A stretch of DNA of 64,000 bases, taken from Hymenobacter cellulosivorans (GTDB taxonomy: Bacteria > Bacteroidota > Bacteroidia > Cytophagales > Hymenobacteraceae). The notes under the pieces are model-generated. The model did not search any database, was not told the DNA's origin, and worked only from the letters and a program-made list of their open reading frames with translations. How positions within the stretch are numbered: the stretch's first letter is position 1; each line of letters starts with the position of its first letter. The position numbers were made by a program, and so were the translations under genes. The stretch spans positions 5,899,001 through 5,963,000 of the forward strand of contig NZ_CP095049.1 in assembly GCF_022919135.1 (NCBI RefSeq), read 5' to 3'. Of this stretch, positions 25,960 through 34,737 are shown one piece after another.

Positions 25960-26409
25960 ATGAAAAGAATCTTGTTGGCTGCGGCCCTGCTGTTAGGCAT
26001 TCAGGAAAGAAGCATTGCGCAAACGGCTGCCACTGCCCACTCTGCCGGAATGGCTGCTACGAGCTTAGAAAGCCGTATTAGTCAGTACTACGCCGACCTG
26101 CAGCAGCGCCTGCGCGAGGTGTACTTTGCCCCTAGCGACGGACGGGCAATTTCCCTATTGAGCAACCTGATGACCGAGTTTACGGCCCGCCGTAAAGCTC
26201 TGATAGCCGAAGCTCAACCTGCCGGTCGCAGTGGGCTTAAGCCTACTGCGGCCTGGATGCAGGAGCAGCAAGCGTTACTCAGCAGTAGCAACGCTACCAA
26301 AATGGCCGCTCGTCGTCAGCAGAACCTGGCCCTGGATCAGGCTTTCAAGCGTTTTGAGGCAGCCCAGCTCCCGAACCTACAGCCTGTGGCCCCGCCTACC
26401 GAGCAGTAA
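25960..26409 (+). CDS. Small secreted protein sharing a domain with the LysM protein
   Basis: A 149-residue exported protein: signal peptide MKRILLAAALLLGIQERSIA cut after AQ, then a helical domain. SRISQYYADLQQRLREVYFA, then PSDGRAISLLSNLMTEFTAR, aligns with the N-terminal domain of the LysM protein at 23540-24403 (QLREIYFEPSDTRAVTLIE). The tail lacks LysM. Function is unknown; the shared domain and close location suggest a common envelope role. Ends in a terminator. Confidence 0.75.
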   Translation: MKRILLAAALLLGIQERSIAQTAATAHSAGMAATSLESRISQYYADLQQRLREVYFAPSDGRAISLLSNLMTEFTARRKALIAEAQPAGRSGLKPTAAWMQEQQALLSSSNATKMAARRQQNLALDQAFKRFEAAQLPNLQPVAPPTEQ

Positions 26410-26435
26410 TCTAGGCCACGGTTTCCACCTTTCCC

Positions 26436-26463
26436 AGGACGGCATACCAGGCCGTCCTTTTTT
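26436..26463 (+). terminator. Rho-independent terminator
   Basis: AGGACGGC (26436-26443) pairs with GCCGTCCT (26451-26458), followed by a T run. Confidence 0.88.
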
Positions 26464-26545
26464 GTTTTGCTTGCTCGATACGCCAAAATCCCTTCAAGCG
26501 CAACCTTTCCCGGCCGCTGATTCATGGGTAACTTTACTCTTATTA

Positions 26546-26598
26546 AATTCTGAACGGTGGAGGCTGAAAGATTGACTTTTCATTCACCATTCAGAATT
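26546..26598. repeat. Inverted repeat upstream of dnaE
   Basis: AATTCTGAACGGTG (26546-26559) faces CACCATTCAGAATT (26585-26598), 13 of 14 pairs. A third TCAGAATTC copy follows. It resembles other A/T-rich short-word spacer dyads in this window. Confidence 0.5.
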
Positions 26599-26621
26599 CA
26601 ACACTCAGAATTCCCCGGAAG

Positions 26622-29600
26622 ATGCCCGTATTCTCCCACCTGCACTGCCACACCCAATATTCCCTGCTCGACGGCCAGGCTAGCATCAGCGCCCTGATGA
26701 AAAAGGCCCAGGCCGACGGCATGCCCGCCGTGGCTCTCACCGACCACGGCAATATGTTTGGCGCGTTCAACTTCGTGGCCGAAGCCAATAAGTACAACGT
26801 GAAGCCCATCGTCGGCTGCGAGTTTTACCTGGTGGAAGACCGGCACAAGAAGAGCTTCAGCCGGGAAAAAGGCGAGCGGGACGTGCGCCACCACCAGCTC
26901 TTGCTGGCCAAGGACCAGGCCGGCTATCAGAACCTGGCCAAGCTCTGCTCCATGAGCTTCATCGAGGGTGTGTACTCCAAGTACCCGCGCATCGACAAGG
27001 AACTGCTGCTCCAGTACCACGAGGGTCTGATTGCCACCTCCTGCTGCATCGGTGCCGAAATCCCGCAGGCCCTGCTCTGGAAAACCGAGGAGGAAGCCGA
27101 GAAGCAGCTCAAGTGGTGGCTCGACGTGTTTGGCGACGACTACTACATCGAAATCCAGCGCCACGGCATCGAGAACATCGACAACACCGGTAAAAGCCAG
27201 GAAGACCTCAATCAGGTGCTGCTGCGCTGGGCCCAGAAGTACAACGTCAAGGTCATCTGCACCAACGACTCGCACTACGTCAACCAAGAGGACTTCGCGC
27301 CCCACGATTTGCTCCTGTGCGTGAACACCGGGGAAGAGTACAGCATTCCGGTCGGCGACTTCCAGACCAAGTACTTTCGCCTGATTTCGGGCGAAAAACA
27401 GGTCCTCTACGACCATCTCGACAACCTGCGCCCCCTGGCCAGCTCCGACGACTCGGTGCGCCGCCAGCTCATGCGCATCGACGAGGAAGCGCAGATGCCC
27501 CGCCCCCGCTCCCGCTTTGGCTTCCCCAACGACCAGTTCTTCTTCAAGAGCCAGGAGCAGATGAACCAGTTGTTCAGCGACGTGCCGGAAAGTGTGGACA
27601 ACACCAACGAAATCGTTGATAAAATCACGCCGCCCAAGCTGCAGCGCGACATTCTGCTGCCCAACTTCCCCATTCCCGCGCCCTTTGCCAACGCCGACGA
27701 GTTTCTGCGCGAGCTGACCTACGTGGGGGCTTTCGGGCCGAGTGCGGGCAAAGGCATCGTGACGATGACCAAACCGCCCCGCTATTCCGAGCGCACGCCC
27801 GAAATTGAGGAGCGCCTGGACTACGAGCTGCGCATCATCGAGACGATGGGTTTTGCCGGCTATTTCCTTATCACCCAGGACTTCATCAACCACGGCCGCA
27901 GTGTGGGCGTGGCCGTAGGGCCGGGTCGGGGCTCGGCTGCCGGTTCGGCCGTGGCCTACTGCGTGGGTATCACCAACATCGACCCGATTAAGTACTCGTT
28001 GCTGTTCGAGCGTTTCCTCAACCCGGAGCGCGTGTCCATGCCCGATATTGATATCGACTTCGACGACGTGAACCGCCAGCGCGTCATCGACTATGTGGTG
28101 GATAAGTACGGCAAGACGCAGGTAGCCCAGATTATCACCTTCGGTACCATGGCCGCCAAGTCCAGCATCAAGGACGTGGCCCGGGCTATGGAGCTGCCCC
28201 TACCGCTGACCAACGAGTTGGCCAAAATGGTACCCGAAAAGCCCGGCACCACGCTGGCCGGGGCCTTTGCTGAAAACCAGGAGCTGGACATGATCCGGCG
28301 CGACGACGCGCCCGACAACCTGCGCGGACAGATTCTGCGCCTGGCTGAAAAGCTCGAAGGCTCGGTCCGCAACACCGGTATTCACGCGGCCGGCGTCATC
28401 ATCGCCCCCGACGACATCACCAAGTACATTCCGGTGTCCACCTCCAAGGACTCGGACCTGCTCGTGACCCAGTTCGACGGCAAGGTGATTGAGAGTGCCG
28501 GGATGCTGAAGATGGACTTTCTGGGCCTGAAAACCCTGACCATCATCGTCGATGCCCTGGAGCTCATTAAGAAGAATCACGGCGTCGATATCAACATCGA
28601 CGACATCCCGCTCGACGACCCCAAAACCTACGAGCTCTACCAGCGCGGCGACACCATCGGCACGTTCCAGTTTGAATCCGAGGGCATGCGCATGTACCTC
28701 AAGGACCTCAAGCCGACCAACATCGAGGACCTGATTGCCATGAACGCCTTATACCGCCCGGGTCCGATGCAGTTCATTCCGAACTTCATCAACCGCAAGC
28801 ACGGCCGCGAGGAAGTGGAATACCCGCACGAGCTGCTGGAGCCCATTCTGAACTACTCCCAGGGCATCATGGTGTACCAGGAGCAGATCATGCAGGCCGC
28901 CCAGATTCTGGCCGGCTACTCCCTCGGTGGTGCCGACTTGCTGCGCCGGGCCATGGGTAAGAAAGACATGAAGAAGATGGCCCAGGAGCGGGAGAAATTC
29001 TGCAAGGGCGCGGCCGAGCTGCACGGCATCAAGGAAAAGAAGGCCAACGAGGTGTTCGACGTGATGGAGAAGTTTGCGGCCTACGGCTTCAACCGCTCTC
29101 ACTCGGCTGCCTACTCGGTGGTGGCTTACCAGACCGGCTACCTCAAGGCCAACTACCCCGCCGAGTACATGGCCGCCGTGCTGACCAACAACATGTCGGA
29201 CATCAAGAAAGTGACCTTCTTTATTGAGGAAGCCCGCCGCCAGGGCGTGGCCGTACTCGGGCCCGACGTGAACGAATCCATCCTCAAGTTCAACGTAAAC
29301 GAAAAGGGCCAGATCCGCTTCGGGATGGCCGCCGTGAAAGGTGCTGGCGAGGCCGCTATTGAGAACATCGTGGCCGAGCGGGCTAAAAAGGGCCCGTTCA
29401 CCGATATTTTCGACTTCTCCAAGCGCGTCAACTTGCGGGCCGTCAACAAGAAGACCTTCGAAAGCCTGGCCCTGTCGGGGGCCTTCGACTCGTTTGAGCG
29501 CTACCACCGCCGGCAGTTTGTAGAAGCTCCCTCGGGCGACCAGAACCTCATTGACAAGGCTGTGCGCATGGGCCAGCAGTACCAGGCCGACCAGGACTCG

Positions 29601-30338
29601 GCCCAGCAAAGCTTGTTTGGCGGCGGGGCCTTCGGAGCCGTGGCCATGCCCCTGCCCAAGGTGGCCGACATGGAGCCCTGGCCCGCTACCGAGCAGCTGC
29701 GCCGCGAAAAGGAAGTGGTAGGCTTCTACCTCTCGGGCCACCCGCTGGACGATTTCAAGCTGGAAATCGACTCCTACTGCACCTGCGGTCTAGACAAGGT
29801 GGAGAACTACAAAAACCGCGAGGTGACGGTAGCCGGGCTGATTTCGAACGTCATGTTCAAAACCACCAAGACCGGGCAGCCCTTCGTCTCATTCAGCGTG
29901 GAAGATTACGAGTCGTCCTTGAACCTGGCCTTGTTCCGCGACGACTACAGCCGTTTCTCGGCCCTGATTAACCCTCGCAACTACGACAAGGAGCAGGTGC
30001 CGCCCATGTACATCCGCGGCAAGTACGCCCAGCGCTTCCGCGACTCCGACCAGTTCGAGTTCAAGATTCTGACTATGGAGCCCCTGTTCAACGTGGCCGA
30101 AAAGCTAGCCAACGGCGTGCGGGTCCAGCTCGACCTACGCACCATTACCGAGCCCTTCATGGACCGGTTTATGGAGGCTGTAGAAGGGTGCGCGGGCTCG
30201 AAAAAACTGGAAATCAAGTTTGCCGAGCCCCACGAGCACCTCACCGTCGACACCTACTCGCGGCGTTACCGCATCGAGCCCAAGGAGTTTATCCGCAAGA
30301 TGCGGGCTATGGAAATTGAGGCCTGCCAGCTGATCTGA
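26622..30338 (+). CDS. dnaE: DNA polymerase III alpha subunit
   Basis: The 1238-residue catalytic subunit of the replicative polymerase, C-family. N-terminal PHP domain (1 to about 210, HLHCHTQYSLLDG...LTDHGNMFG), palm with the catalytic aspartates in PDIDIDFDDVNRQR (about 474), finger segments with YRPGPMQFIPNF and GYSLGGADLLRRAMGKKDM, helix-hairpin-helix, and an OB-fold near 1060-1150. The Bacteroidota-type insert around 265-340 is present. ATG at 26622 is preceded by GGAAG, a plausible ribosome site. It stands alone between two terminators. Confidence 0.98.
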   Translation: MPVFSHLHCHTQYSLLDGQASISALMKKAQADGMPAVALTDHGNMFGAFNFVAEANKYNVKPIVGCEFYLVEDRHKKSFSREKGERDVRHHQLLLAKDQAGYQNLAKLCSMSFIEGVYSKYPRIDKELLLQYHEGLIATSCCIGAEIPQALLWKTEEEAEKQLKWWLDVFGDDYYIEIQRHGIENIDNTGKSQEDLNQVLLRWAQKYNVKVICTNDSHYVNQEDFAPHDLLLCVNTGEEYSIPVGDFQTKYFRLISGEKQVLYDHLDNLRPLASSDDSVRRQLMRIDEEAQMPRPRSRFGFPNDQFFFKSQEQMNQLFSDVPESVDNTNEIVDKITPPKLQRDILLPNFPIPAPFANADEFLRELTYVGAFGPSAGKGIVTMTKPPRYSERTPEIEERLDYELRIIETMGFAGYFLITQDFINHGRSVGVAVGPGRGSAAGSAVAYCVGITNIDPIKYSLLFERFLNPERVSMPDIDIDFDDVNRQRVIDYVVDKYGKTQVAQIITFGTMAAKSSIKDVARAMELPLPLTNELAKMVPEKPGTTLAGAFAENQELDMIRRDDAPDNLRGQILRLAEKLEGSVRNTGIHAAGVIIAPDDITKYIPVSTSKDSDLLVTQFDGKVIESAGMLKMDFLGLKTLTIIVDALELIKKNHGVDINIDDIPLDDPKTYELYQRGDTIGTFQFESEGMRMYLKDLKPTNIEDLIAMNALYRPGPMQFIPNFINRKHGREEVEYPHELLEPILNYSQGIMVYQEQIMQAAQILAGYSLGGADLLRRAMGKKDMKKMAQEREKFCKGAAELHGIKEKKANEVFDVMEKFAAYGFNRSHSAAYSVVAYQTGYLKANYPAEYMAAVLTNNMSDIKKVTFFIEEARRQGVAVLGPDVNESILKFNVNEKGQIRFGMAAVKGAGEAAIENIVAERAKKGPFTDIFDFSKRVNLRAVNKKTFESLALSGAFDSFERYHRRQFVEAPSGDQNLIDKAVRMGQQYQADQDSAQQSLFGGGAFGAVAMPLPKVADMEPWPATEQLRREKEVVGFYLSGHPLDDFKLEIDSYCTCGLDKVENYKNREVTVAGLISNVMFKTTKTGQPFVSFSVEDYESSLNLALFRDDYSRFSALINPRNYDKEQVPPMYIRGKYAQRFRDSDQFEFKILTMEPLFNVAEKLANGVRVQLDLRTITEPFMDRFMEAVEGCAGSKKLEIKFAEPHEHLTVDTYSRRYRIEPKEFIRKMRAMEIEACQLI

Positions 30339-30354
30339 GTTGATATATCCGCAC

Positions 30355-30387
30355 AAAAAAGGGAGCCAGAATCTGGCTCCCTTTTTT
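30355..30387. terminator. Bidirectional terminator
   Basis: A-tract plus GGGAGCCAGA (to 30370) pairs with TCTGGCTCCC plus T tract (30372-30387). It separates convergent dnaE and the YsnF/AvaK gene. Confidence 0.92.
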
Positions 30388-30413
30388 GTTTCCACTGTTC
30401 AACTACTTACCAG

Positions 30414-31292
30414 TTAGGAATTGCGGCGCGCATCGTCATCGGTGGAGTAGCCAGTGCGCTGGGTCGAGGCATCGTTGATGCGCTCCACATCGACTTCGGT
30501 TTTGCGCACCGTGTCGCGGATGGTTTCTTCGCGCTCAGTTACTTCTTTACCCAGCGTTACTTCTTCCACGACGCGGGCTTCTTTGCCTACTACGGCGCGC
30601 TCGGCACTTTCCGTAATTTCGATTTCACCTTCCTTAAAGGCGTTAAAGTCGGCTTCCGTGGCCGGACGGTTAACGGCATGACGCTCTACGCTCACGTGCT
30701 CTTCGCGCAAACGTACACTGGCTTCTACCGGGCGCTCTACAATGCGGCTGCGCAGACGGGCACCACCCGTTTGCTCTACCCGCTTACCTACCTGCAGGTT
30801 CTCTTCAATTACTTGCGCCGACAAGCCTTCCTGGCCCGTGGCAGCGGCACCCGCCTGGTAGTTGTTCGCTCCGGCGTAGCCCGTCTGGGCGGCGCGCTCA
30901 TCCACATCGACGGCGCCGGCGTTGTCCAGGATTTCGGCAGCCTGGCGAGCATGCTCTGCCGACTGGCAATGTACCGTCAGGATTGAGTGGCCCTGGCGAG
31001 CAACGTGTGAGTAACGGCGCGCATCTTCGGTGTCGTCGCCCCCAAACAAATTGCTAAAGAAGTTGCTGATACCATCACCGGTGCGGCCAGCGGCGTCGCC
31101 TACGGCTTCGGTAGCGGTACCGCTGGTATTCTGATAGTTGCTGCTATTGGCAGTGGCCGTGCTACCGCTGGTAGCGGCACCGCCGGAAGAAATATCAACG
31201 TTTTCCTGGGTAAAACCGGCGGCAATAAGTTGGCGCGAAGCCTGCTGAGCGGTCTGAATGTTATCGAAGATTCCTACTACGGTCTGGTTCAT
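30414..31292 (-). CDS. YflT/YsnF-AvaK stress protein
   Basis: A 292-residue protein with an N-terminal YflT-like general-stress domain (MNQTVVGIFDNIQTAQQASR...GHSILTVHC, about 1-125) and a C-terminal YsnF/AvaK DUF2382 domain (about 155-270). DUF2382 is seen as LQVGKRVEQTGGARLRSRIV, EEHVSVERHAVNRP and GKEVTEREETIRDTVRKTEV. Proteins of this type appear under stress or in spores and in desiccation-tolerant bacteria, but their biochemistry is unknown. A low-complexity Ser/Thr/Gly stretch joins the halves. A second DUF2382 gene lies upstream on the same strand. Confidence 0.9.
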   Translation of the reverse strand: MNQTVVGIFDNIQTAQQASRQLIAAGFTQENVDISSGGAATSGSTATANSSNYQNTSGTATEAVGDAAGRTGDGISNFFSNLFGGDDTEDARRYSHVARQGHSILTVHCQSAEHARQAAEILDNAGAVDVDERAAQTGYAGANNYQAGAAATGQEGLSAQVIEENLQVGKRVEQTGGARLRSRIVERPVEASVRLREEHVSVERHAVNRPATEADFNAFKEGEIEITESAERAVVGKEARVVEEVTLGKEVTEREETIRDTVRKTEVDVERINDASTQRTGYSTDDDARRNS

Positions 31293-31339
31293 GGTGAAAG
31301 AATTAGGGTTGGGAAATGGGAAGTATCAATAGGTGGGTT

Positions 31340-31813
31340 TTACTGGGTTGGCGGCCCTCCTGGGGCCGCAGATGTTGCCTCAGTGCCTGAACTCCGGTCG
31401 ACACGGATTTCTTCGTGTCGCAGCGTAATAGGCTGCGTCAGCGTGGTGGTCTGGGTGCGTTTGGTTACCCGAATTTCTTCTACTACCAGCAGGCGCGTCA
31501 CGACTACCTCGCGCAGCACCGGAATGATGGTAGTGTCGCCATCGTAGCGCAGTCCGGGAGTCGCGGCTCCATCGGCTACAAACTGGTTAACGGGCACCCG
31601 CTCGACCAGCACTTCTTCGTGCTGCAACGGAATTTCGAGCATTTCTTCCCGCTCGTGGACCGTTTTGGCCAAGCGTACCCGCCCACTTTCCACCACTTCC
31701 CGATTGATAACGGCCTGTTCTTCGATGACCGGAATAACCAGGGGCTGCCCAGTAGCTGCAGTGGCCGGACGGAGCGTCTCAGAAGGAGTGATAGAGGGGC
31801 GGTTAGGTTCCAT
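31340..31813 (-). CDS. DUF2382 (YsnF/AvaK) protein
   Basis: A 157-residue protein consisting of one DUF2382 domain: VIPVIEEQAVINREVVESGR, VRLAKTVHEREEMLEIPLQH, EEVLVERVPVNQFV and IPVLREVVVTRLLVVEEIRV. It lacks the YflT part of its neighbour. It is separated from the downstream gene by 47 bases, so the two may be one operon. The function is unknown; a shared stress role is inferred from the family and pairing. Confidence 0.88.
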   Translation of the reverse strand: MEPNRPSITPSETLRPATAATGQPLVIPVIEEQAVINREVVESGRVRLAKTVHEREEMLEIPLQHEEVLVERVPVNQFVADGAATPGLRYDGDTTIIPVLREVVVTRLLVVEEIRVTKRTQTTTLTQPITLRHEEIRVDRSSGTEATSAAPGGPPTQ

Positions 31814-32132
31814 GGGGCAGTCTTACGCTACCCTTTTTTCGATGGTTCCCACTGCTCAGCTAAGGCTTCTCCTTACCTCAACAAGAGTTTTAGCACTATA
31901 AAAGCCCTGATTGATACATGGTTATATTTTAATACATAGCCTTGACTTCCAGTCAGCCGATAATAAGCCTCCCTATCAACTCAGCAGCAGAATTGGACAA
32001 TAGCCACGTCTATAATATTGAATTAAAACATGATTTTTTATTGCCTATTCAAAATACCAGTAGTTGGAGGACTCACAAAAATTTAATTTCAATAATTATT
32101 GAAAGTTTAAAATACTCTCTTACATTTGAGCC
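31814..32132. other. AT-rich regulatory spacer upstream of gbsR-like gene
   Basis: A 319-base spacer, clearly more AT-rich than the surrounding coding DNA, between divergent units. It holds the 32087-32104 palindrome; no gene is seen. Confidence 0.6.
32087..32104. promoter_or_regulatory. Operator upstream of the GbsR-type regulator
   Basis: TTTCAATAATTATTGAAA is a perfect 18-bp palindrome 28 bases before the regulator's ATG. Together with the following GTTTAA it recurs downstream at 32679-32702, which supports autoregulation. Confidence 0.7.
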
Positions 32133-32654
32133 ATGCAACTCGACGAAGCCAAACGCAGATTCATCGAAGGCTGGGGCACCCTGGGCTCGGCCTGGGGCGT
32201 AAGCCGCACGATGGCGCAGGTACACGCCCTGTTGCTGGTGTCGCTAGGAGCCTTGAGCACCGAGGATATTATGGAGCAGCTTCAGATTTCGCGGGGCAAC
32301 GTGAACATGAACGTGCGCGCCCTCATGGACTGGGGCATCGTGCGCAAAGAGCTGCGGCCCGGAGAGCGGCGCGAATTTTTTTCGGCCGAAAAGGACATCC
32401 ACCGCGTGGCCACCCTTATTCTAAAGGAGCGCCGCCGCCGGGAGTTGGAGCCTATTGTGCGCGTGCTCGGTGAAATCCGGCAGGTAGAGCCCTCCGCTAC
32501 GGCCACACCCGAAGAAACGGAAGCCTTCACCCAGATGATTGGCAGCATCCAAAACTTCGCCGAGTTTGCTGACCGCGCCGCGGCTACGCTTATCAAGGCT
32601 GACGAAAACTGGTTCCTGAGCACCTTTATGAAGCTTATGCGGCCTGGCCCGTAA
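32133..32654 (+). CDS. GbsR/MarR family transcriptional regulator
   Basis: A 173-residue winged-helix regulator of the GbsR branch of MarR. The start MQLDEAKRRFIEGWGTLGSA, then WGVSRTMAQVHALLLVSLGA, is typical, followed by the recognition helix LQISRGNVNMNVRALMDWGI and the wing RKELRPGERREFFSAEKD. A helical dimerisation region closes the protein. In Bacteroidota GbsR-like proteins often sit beside carotenoid, fatty-acid or SDR genes. Here a matching palindrome lies upstream of this gene and of the next, so it probably represses both itself and the SDR gene. Confidence 0.92.
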   Translation: MQLDEAKRRFIEGWGTLGSAWGVSRTMAQVHALLLVSLGALSTEDIMEQLQISRGNVNMNVRALMDWGIVRKELRPGERREFFSAEKDIHRVATLILKERRRRELEPIVRVLGEIRQVEPSATATPEETEAFTQMIGSIQNFAEFADRAAATLIKADENWFLSTFMKLMRPGP

Positions 32655-32678
32655 CGGGCATATTTTTTTACTTATTGC

Positions 32679-32696
32679 TTTCAATTTTTACTGAAA
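32679..32696. promoter_or_regulatory. Second GbsR-type operator
   Basis: TTTCAATTTTTACTGAAA keeps the arms of the 32087 palindrome (TTTCA/TGAAA), and both are followed by GTTTAA. It sits 63 bases before the SDR gene. Confidence 0.65.
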
Positions 32697-32759
32697 GTTT
32701 AATAACAAATACGCGCTTAATAGCCCAGCCTTTCTTCTTCCACTCAACGCTTTTGCAGT

Positions 32760-33677
32760 ATGGAACGGCCCAAAATGATACTTGCCGGGGGCACCGGATT
32801 TCTCGGCAAACACCTGACCCGCTACTTCACCCTGCTGGGCTATCAGGTTATTGTGTTGAGTCGCCGACCCGTTGCCGGTCAGGTTGCGTGGAATGGCCGG
32901 ACGCTGGGCGGGTGGGCAGCGGAGTTAGAAGGCGCGGCCGTGGTGCTGAATCTGGCAGGCCGCACCGTCGACTGCCGCTACACGGCCGCCAACCGGTACG
33001 CTATTACCCGCAGCCGCACTGAAAGCACCCGGGTGCTGGGTCAGGCCATTGCCGCCTGCCAGTCTCCCCCACCCGTTTGGCTGAACCTGTCCACAGCCAC
33101 CATTTACACTGACACTCCGGCCAATGAGCCCGCCAACACCGAAGCCGCCGGCGTGATTGGGCGCAACTTTTCCGAAATGGTGGCCCAGCGCTGGGAAGCC
33201 GAATTCTGGTTGGCGGCCACGCCCCGCACCCGCCGGCTGGCCTTGCGCACGGCCATCGTGCTGGGCGCCGATGGTGGCGCCTTGCCGGTTGTGGCGCGCC
33301 TGGCCCGCTTGGGGCTGGGTACGCCCCAGGGCACAGGCCAGCAGTGGATAAGCTGGCTGCACGTGCTGGATTTTTGCCGGGCGGTGGAATTTTTGCTGGC
33401 CCGTCCCGACCTGGATGGCGCCTTTAACCTTTGCGCCCCGCAGCCGCTCATCAACCGGGAGTTCAACGGCCTGCTCGACCATTACTACCAGCCCCGCTTC
33501 CACCTTCCCCAGCCGCGGTGGCTGCTCGAAATTGGGGCCTTTTTGCTCCGGACCGAAACCGAGCTGATTCTGAAAAGCCGCAAGGTAATACCCGAGCGGC
33601 TCGAGCAGGCCGGTTTTCGGTTCCAGTTCCCGACCTGCGACCAGGCCCTGGCCGACCTGGTACCCCAGCTCCCCTAG
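32760..33677 (+). CDS. TIGR01777 family SDR oxidoreductase
   Basis: A 305-residue NAD(P)-dependent epimerase-like protein (YfcH/TIGR01777). The Rossmann motif is ILAGGTGFLGKHLTRYF; VVLNLAGRTVDCRY, LSTATIYTDTPANEP and LRTAIVLGADGGALPVVARL are characteristic, and the C-terminal DUF1731-like tail FLLRTETELILKSRKVIPER is complete. The reaction is not established for the family. It lies 105 bases after the GbsR-type regulator and behind its own copy of the operator, so it is probably its target. Confidence 0.9.
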   Translation: MERPKMILAGGTGFLGKHLTRYFTLLGYQVIVLSRRPVAGQVAWNGRTLGGWAAELEGAAVVLNLAGRTVDCRYTAANRYAITRSRTESTRVLGQAIAACQSPPPVWLNLSTATIYTDTPANEPANTEAAGVIGRNFSEMVAQRWEAEFWLAATPRTRRLALRTAIVLGADGGALPVVARLARLGLGTPQGTGQQWISWLHVLDFCRAVEFLLARPDLDGAFNLCAPQPLINREFNGLLDHYYQPRFHLPQPRWLLEIGAFLLRTETELILKSRKVIPERLEQAGFRFQFPTCDQALADLVPQLP

Positions 33678-33742
33678 CCTCACTTTTAGATTCTATTTCC
33701 GCGCTTCTTATTCGTCTTTTTCACTTTTAACCGCTTACCGTC

Positions 33743-34129
33743 ATGAACTACCACTTGCTTGTTTACGGGGTGTATCTGCCCGTCACGGTTCTGCTCACGG
33801 TGTGGGTAGCCCGCACGCTCTTCACGAATGGCCGCACGTTTCTGGTCGATATTTTCCACGGCAATGAGCACCTGGCGGATTCCGTCAATAAGCTCCTGCT
33901 CACGGGGTTCTACCTCATCAACATCGGGTATGCCACTCTGACGCTACGCAGTACCGATGAAATTTCCAGCTACCAAGCCAGCGTCGAGACGCTGAGCATC
34001 AAGATTGGCACCATCATCCTGATTTTGGGTGCCATGCACTTCTTTAATCTGTACGTGTTCTATAAACTACGCCACCGGGCCCAGGAATATGCCCGCACCT
34101 ATGAGTTCGTGGTCGATAAGAAGCTTTAA
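33743..34129 (+). CDS. Small integral membrane protein
   Basis: A 128-residue protein with three membrane segments (about 4-24, 50-68 and 88-110) and charged ends. No family is recognised, though such proteins follow GbsR/SDR pairs in related bacteria only as a guess. A motif SVNKLLLTGFYLINIGYATL spans the second helix. It follows the SDR gene by 65 bases and is likely in the same unit. A strong hairpin lies just after it. Confidence 0.7.
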   Translation: MNYHLLVYGVYLPVTVLLTVWVARTLFTNGRTFLVDIFHGNEHLADSVNKLLLTGFYLINIGYATLTLRSTDEISSYQASVETLSIKIGTIILILGAMHFFNLYVFYKLRHRAQEYARTYEFVVDKKL

Positions 34130-34135
34130 AGGCGA

Positions 34136-34178
34136 CTTTCCCCGGGTTGGGCTTACGCGGAGCCCAGCCCGGGGAAAG
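34136..34178 (+). terminator. Long stem-loop after the membrane protein gene
   Basis: Bases 34136-34153 pair with 34161-34178 over 18 positions with one G-T pair and a 7-base loop. No T tract follows, so termination is probable but not certain. Confidence 0.55.
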
Positions 34179-34324
34179 CAATTATGGCCGGGTTTGGGCA
34201 GGATATGACAAGCTGGCCGGATGAAACTTTCCGGCTCAAGTCTTGTTGAACTCCCAATCTGCTACCTTGCAGCCCCAAGTTTCGTAAGGAGCAGTTTCAT
34301 TGTCACCACAAACCCCCTATTGTC

Positions 34325-34654
34325 ATGGGACATAAAGCCATCGAGATTACCGATGCTAACTTCGACCAAATCATCAACTCCGATAAACCCGTGCTCGTGG
34401 ATTTCTGGGCCGAGTGGTGCGGTCCGTGCCGCATGGTGGGCCCGGTAGTTGAAGAGCTGGCCGGTGAATACGAAGGCAAAGCCATTATCGGCAAAGTTGA
34501 CGTAGACTCCAACCCCCAGACCTCGGCCAAATTCGGCATCCGCAGCATTCCGACGCTGCTCGTGTTCAAGAATGGCCAGATCGTGGACAAGCAAGTAGGC
34601 GCCGTGCCCAAGCACGTGTTGGCCCAGAAACTTGATGCCCAGGTAACCGTCTAA
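34325..34654 (+). CDS. trxA: Thioredoxin
   Basis: A 109-residue cytoplasmic thioredoxin that reduces protein disulfides. The active site [10 protein letters not shown] has Cys32 and Cys35; the cis-proline is in [10 protein letters not shown], and [14 protein letters not shown] is the conserved loop. Length and motif order are canonical. It has its own terminator and stands between the membrane-protein unit and a convergent frameshifted gene. Confidence 0.98.
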   Translation: MGHKAIEITDANFDQIINSDKPVLVDFWAEWCGPCRMVGPVVEELAGEYEGKAIIGKVDVDSNPQTSAKFGIRSIPTLLVFKNGQIVDKQVGAVPKHVLAQKLDAQVTV

Positions 34655-34680
34655 CCCCCGTTAGCGGCCTACTACATACT

Positions 34681-34720
34681 AAAAAAGCCCTGCCGCTCTG
34701 ATGAGCGGCAGGGCTTTTTT
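34681..34720. terminator. Bidirectional terminator
   Basis: A-tract plus GCCCTGCCGCT (34687-34697) pairs with AGCGGCAGGGC plus T tract (34704-34720). It lies between trxA and the convergent MORN/TonB gene. Confidence 0.92.
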
Positions 34721-34737
34721 GGGCCTATTAAGCAACG

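Noticed and set aside
26598..27893. A 431-codon minus-strand frame inside dnaE
   Set aside because: GC-rich shadow ORF of the PHP-palm coding region; no recognised motif.
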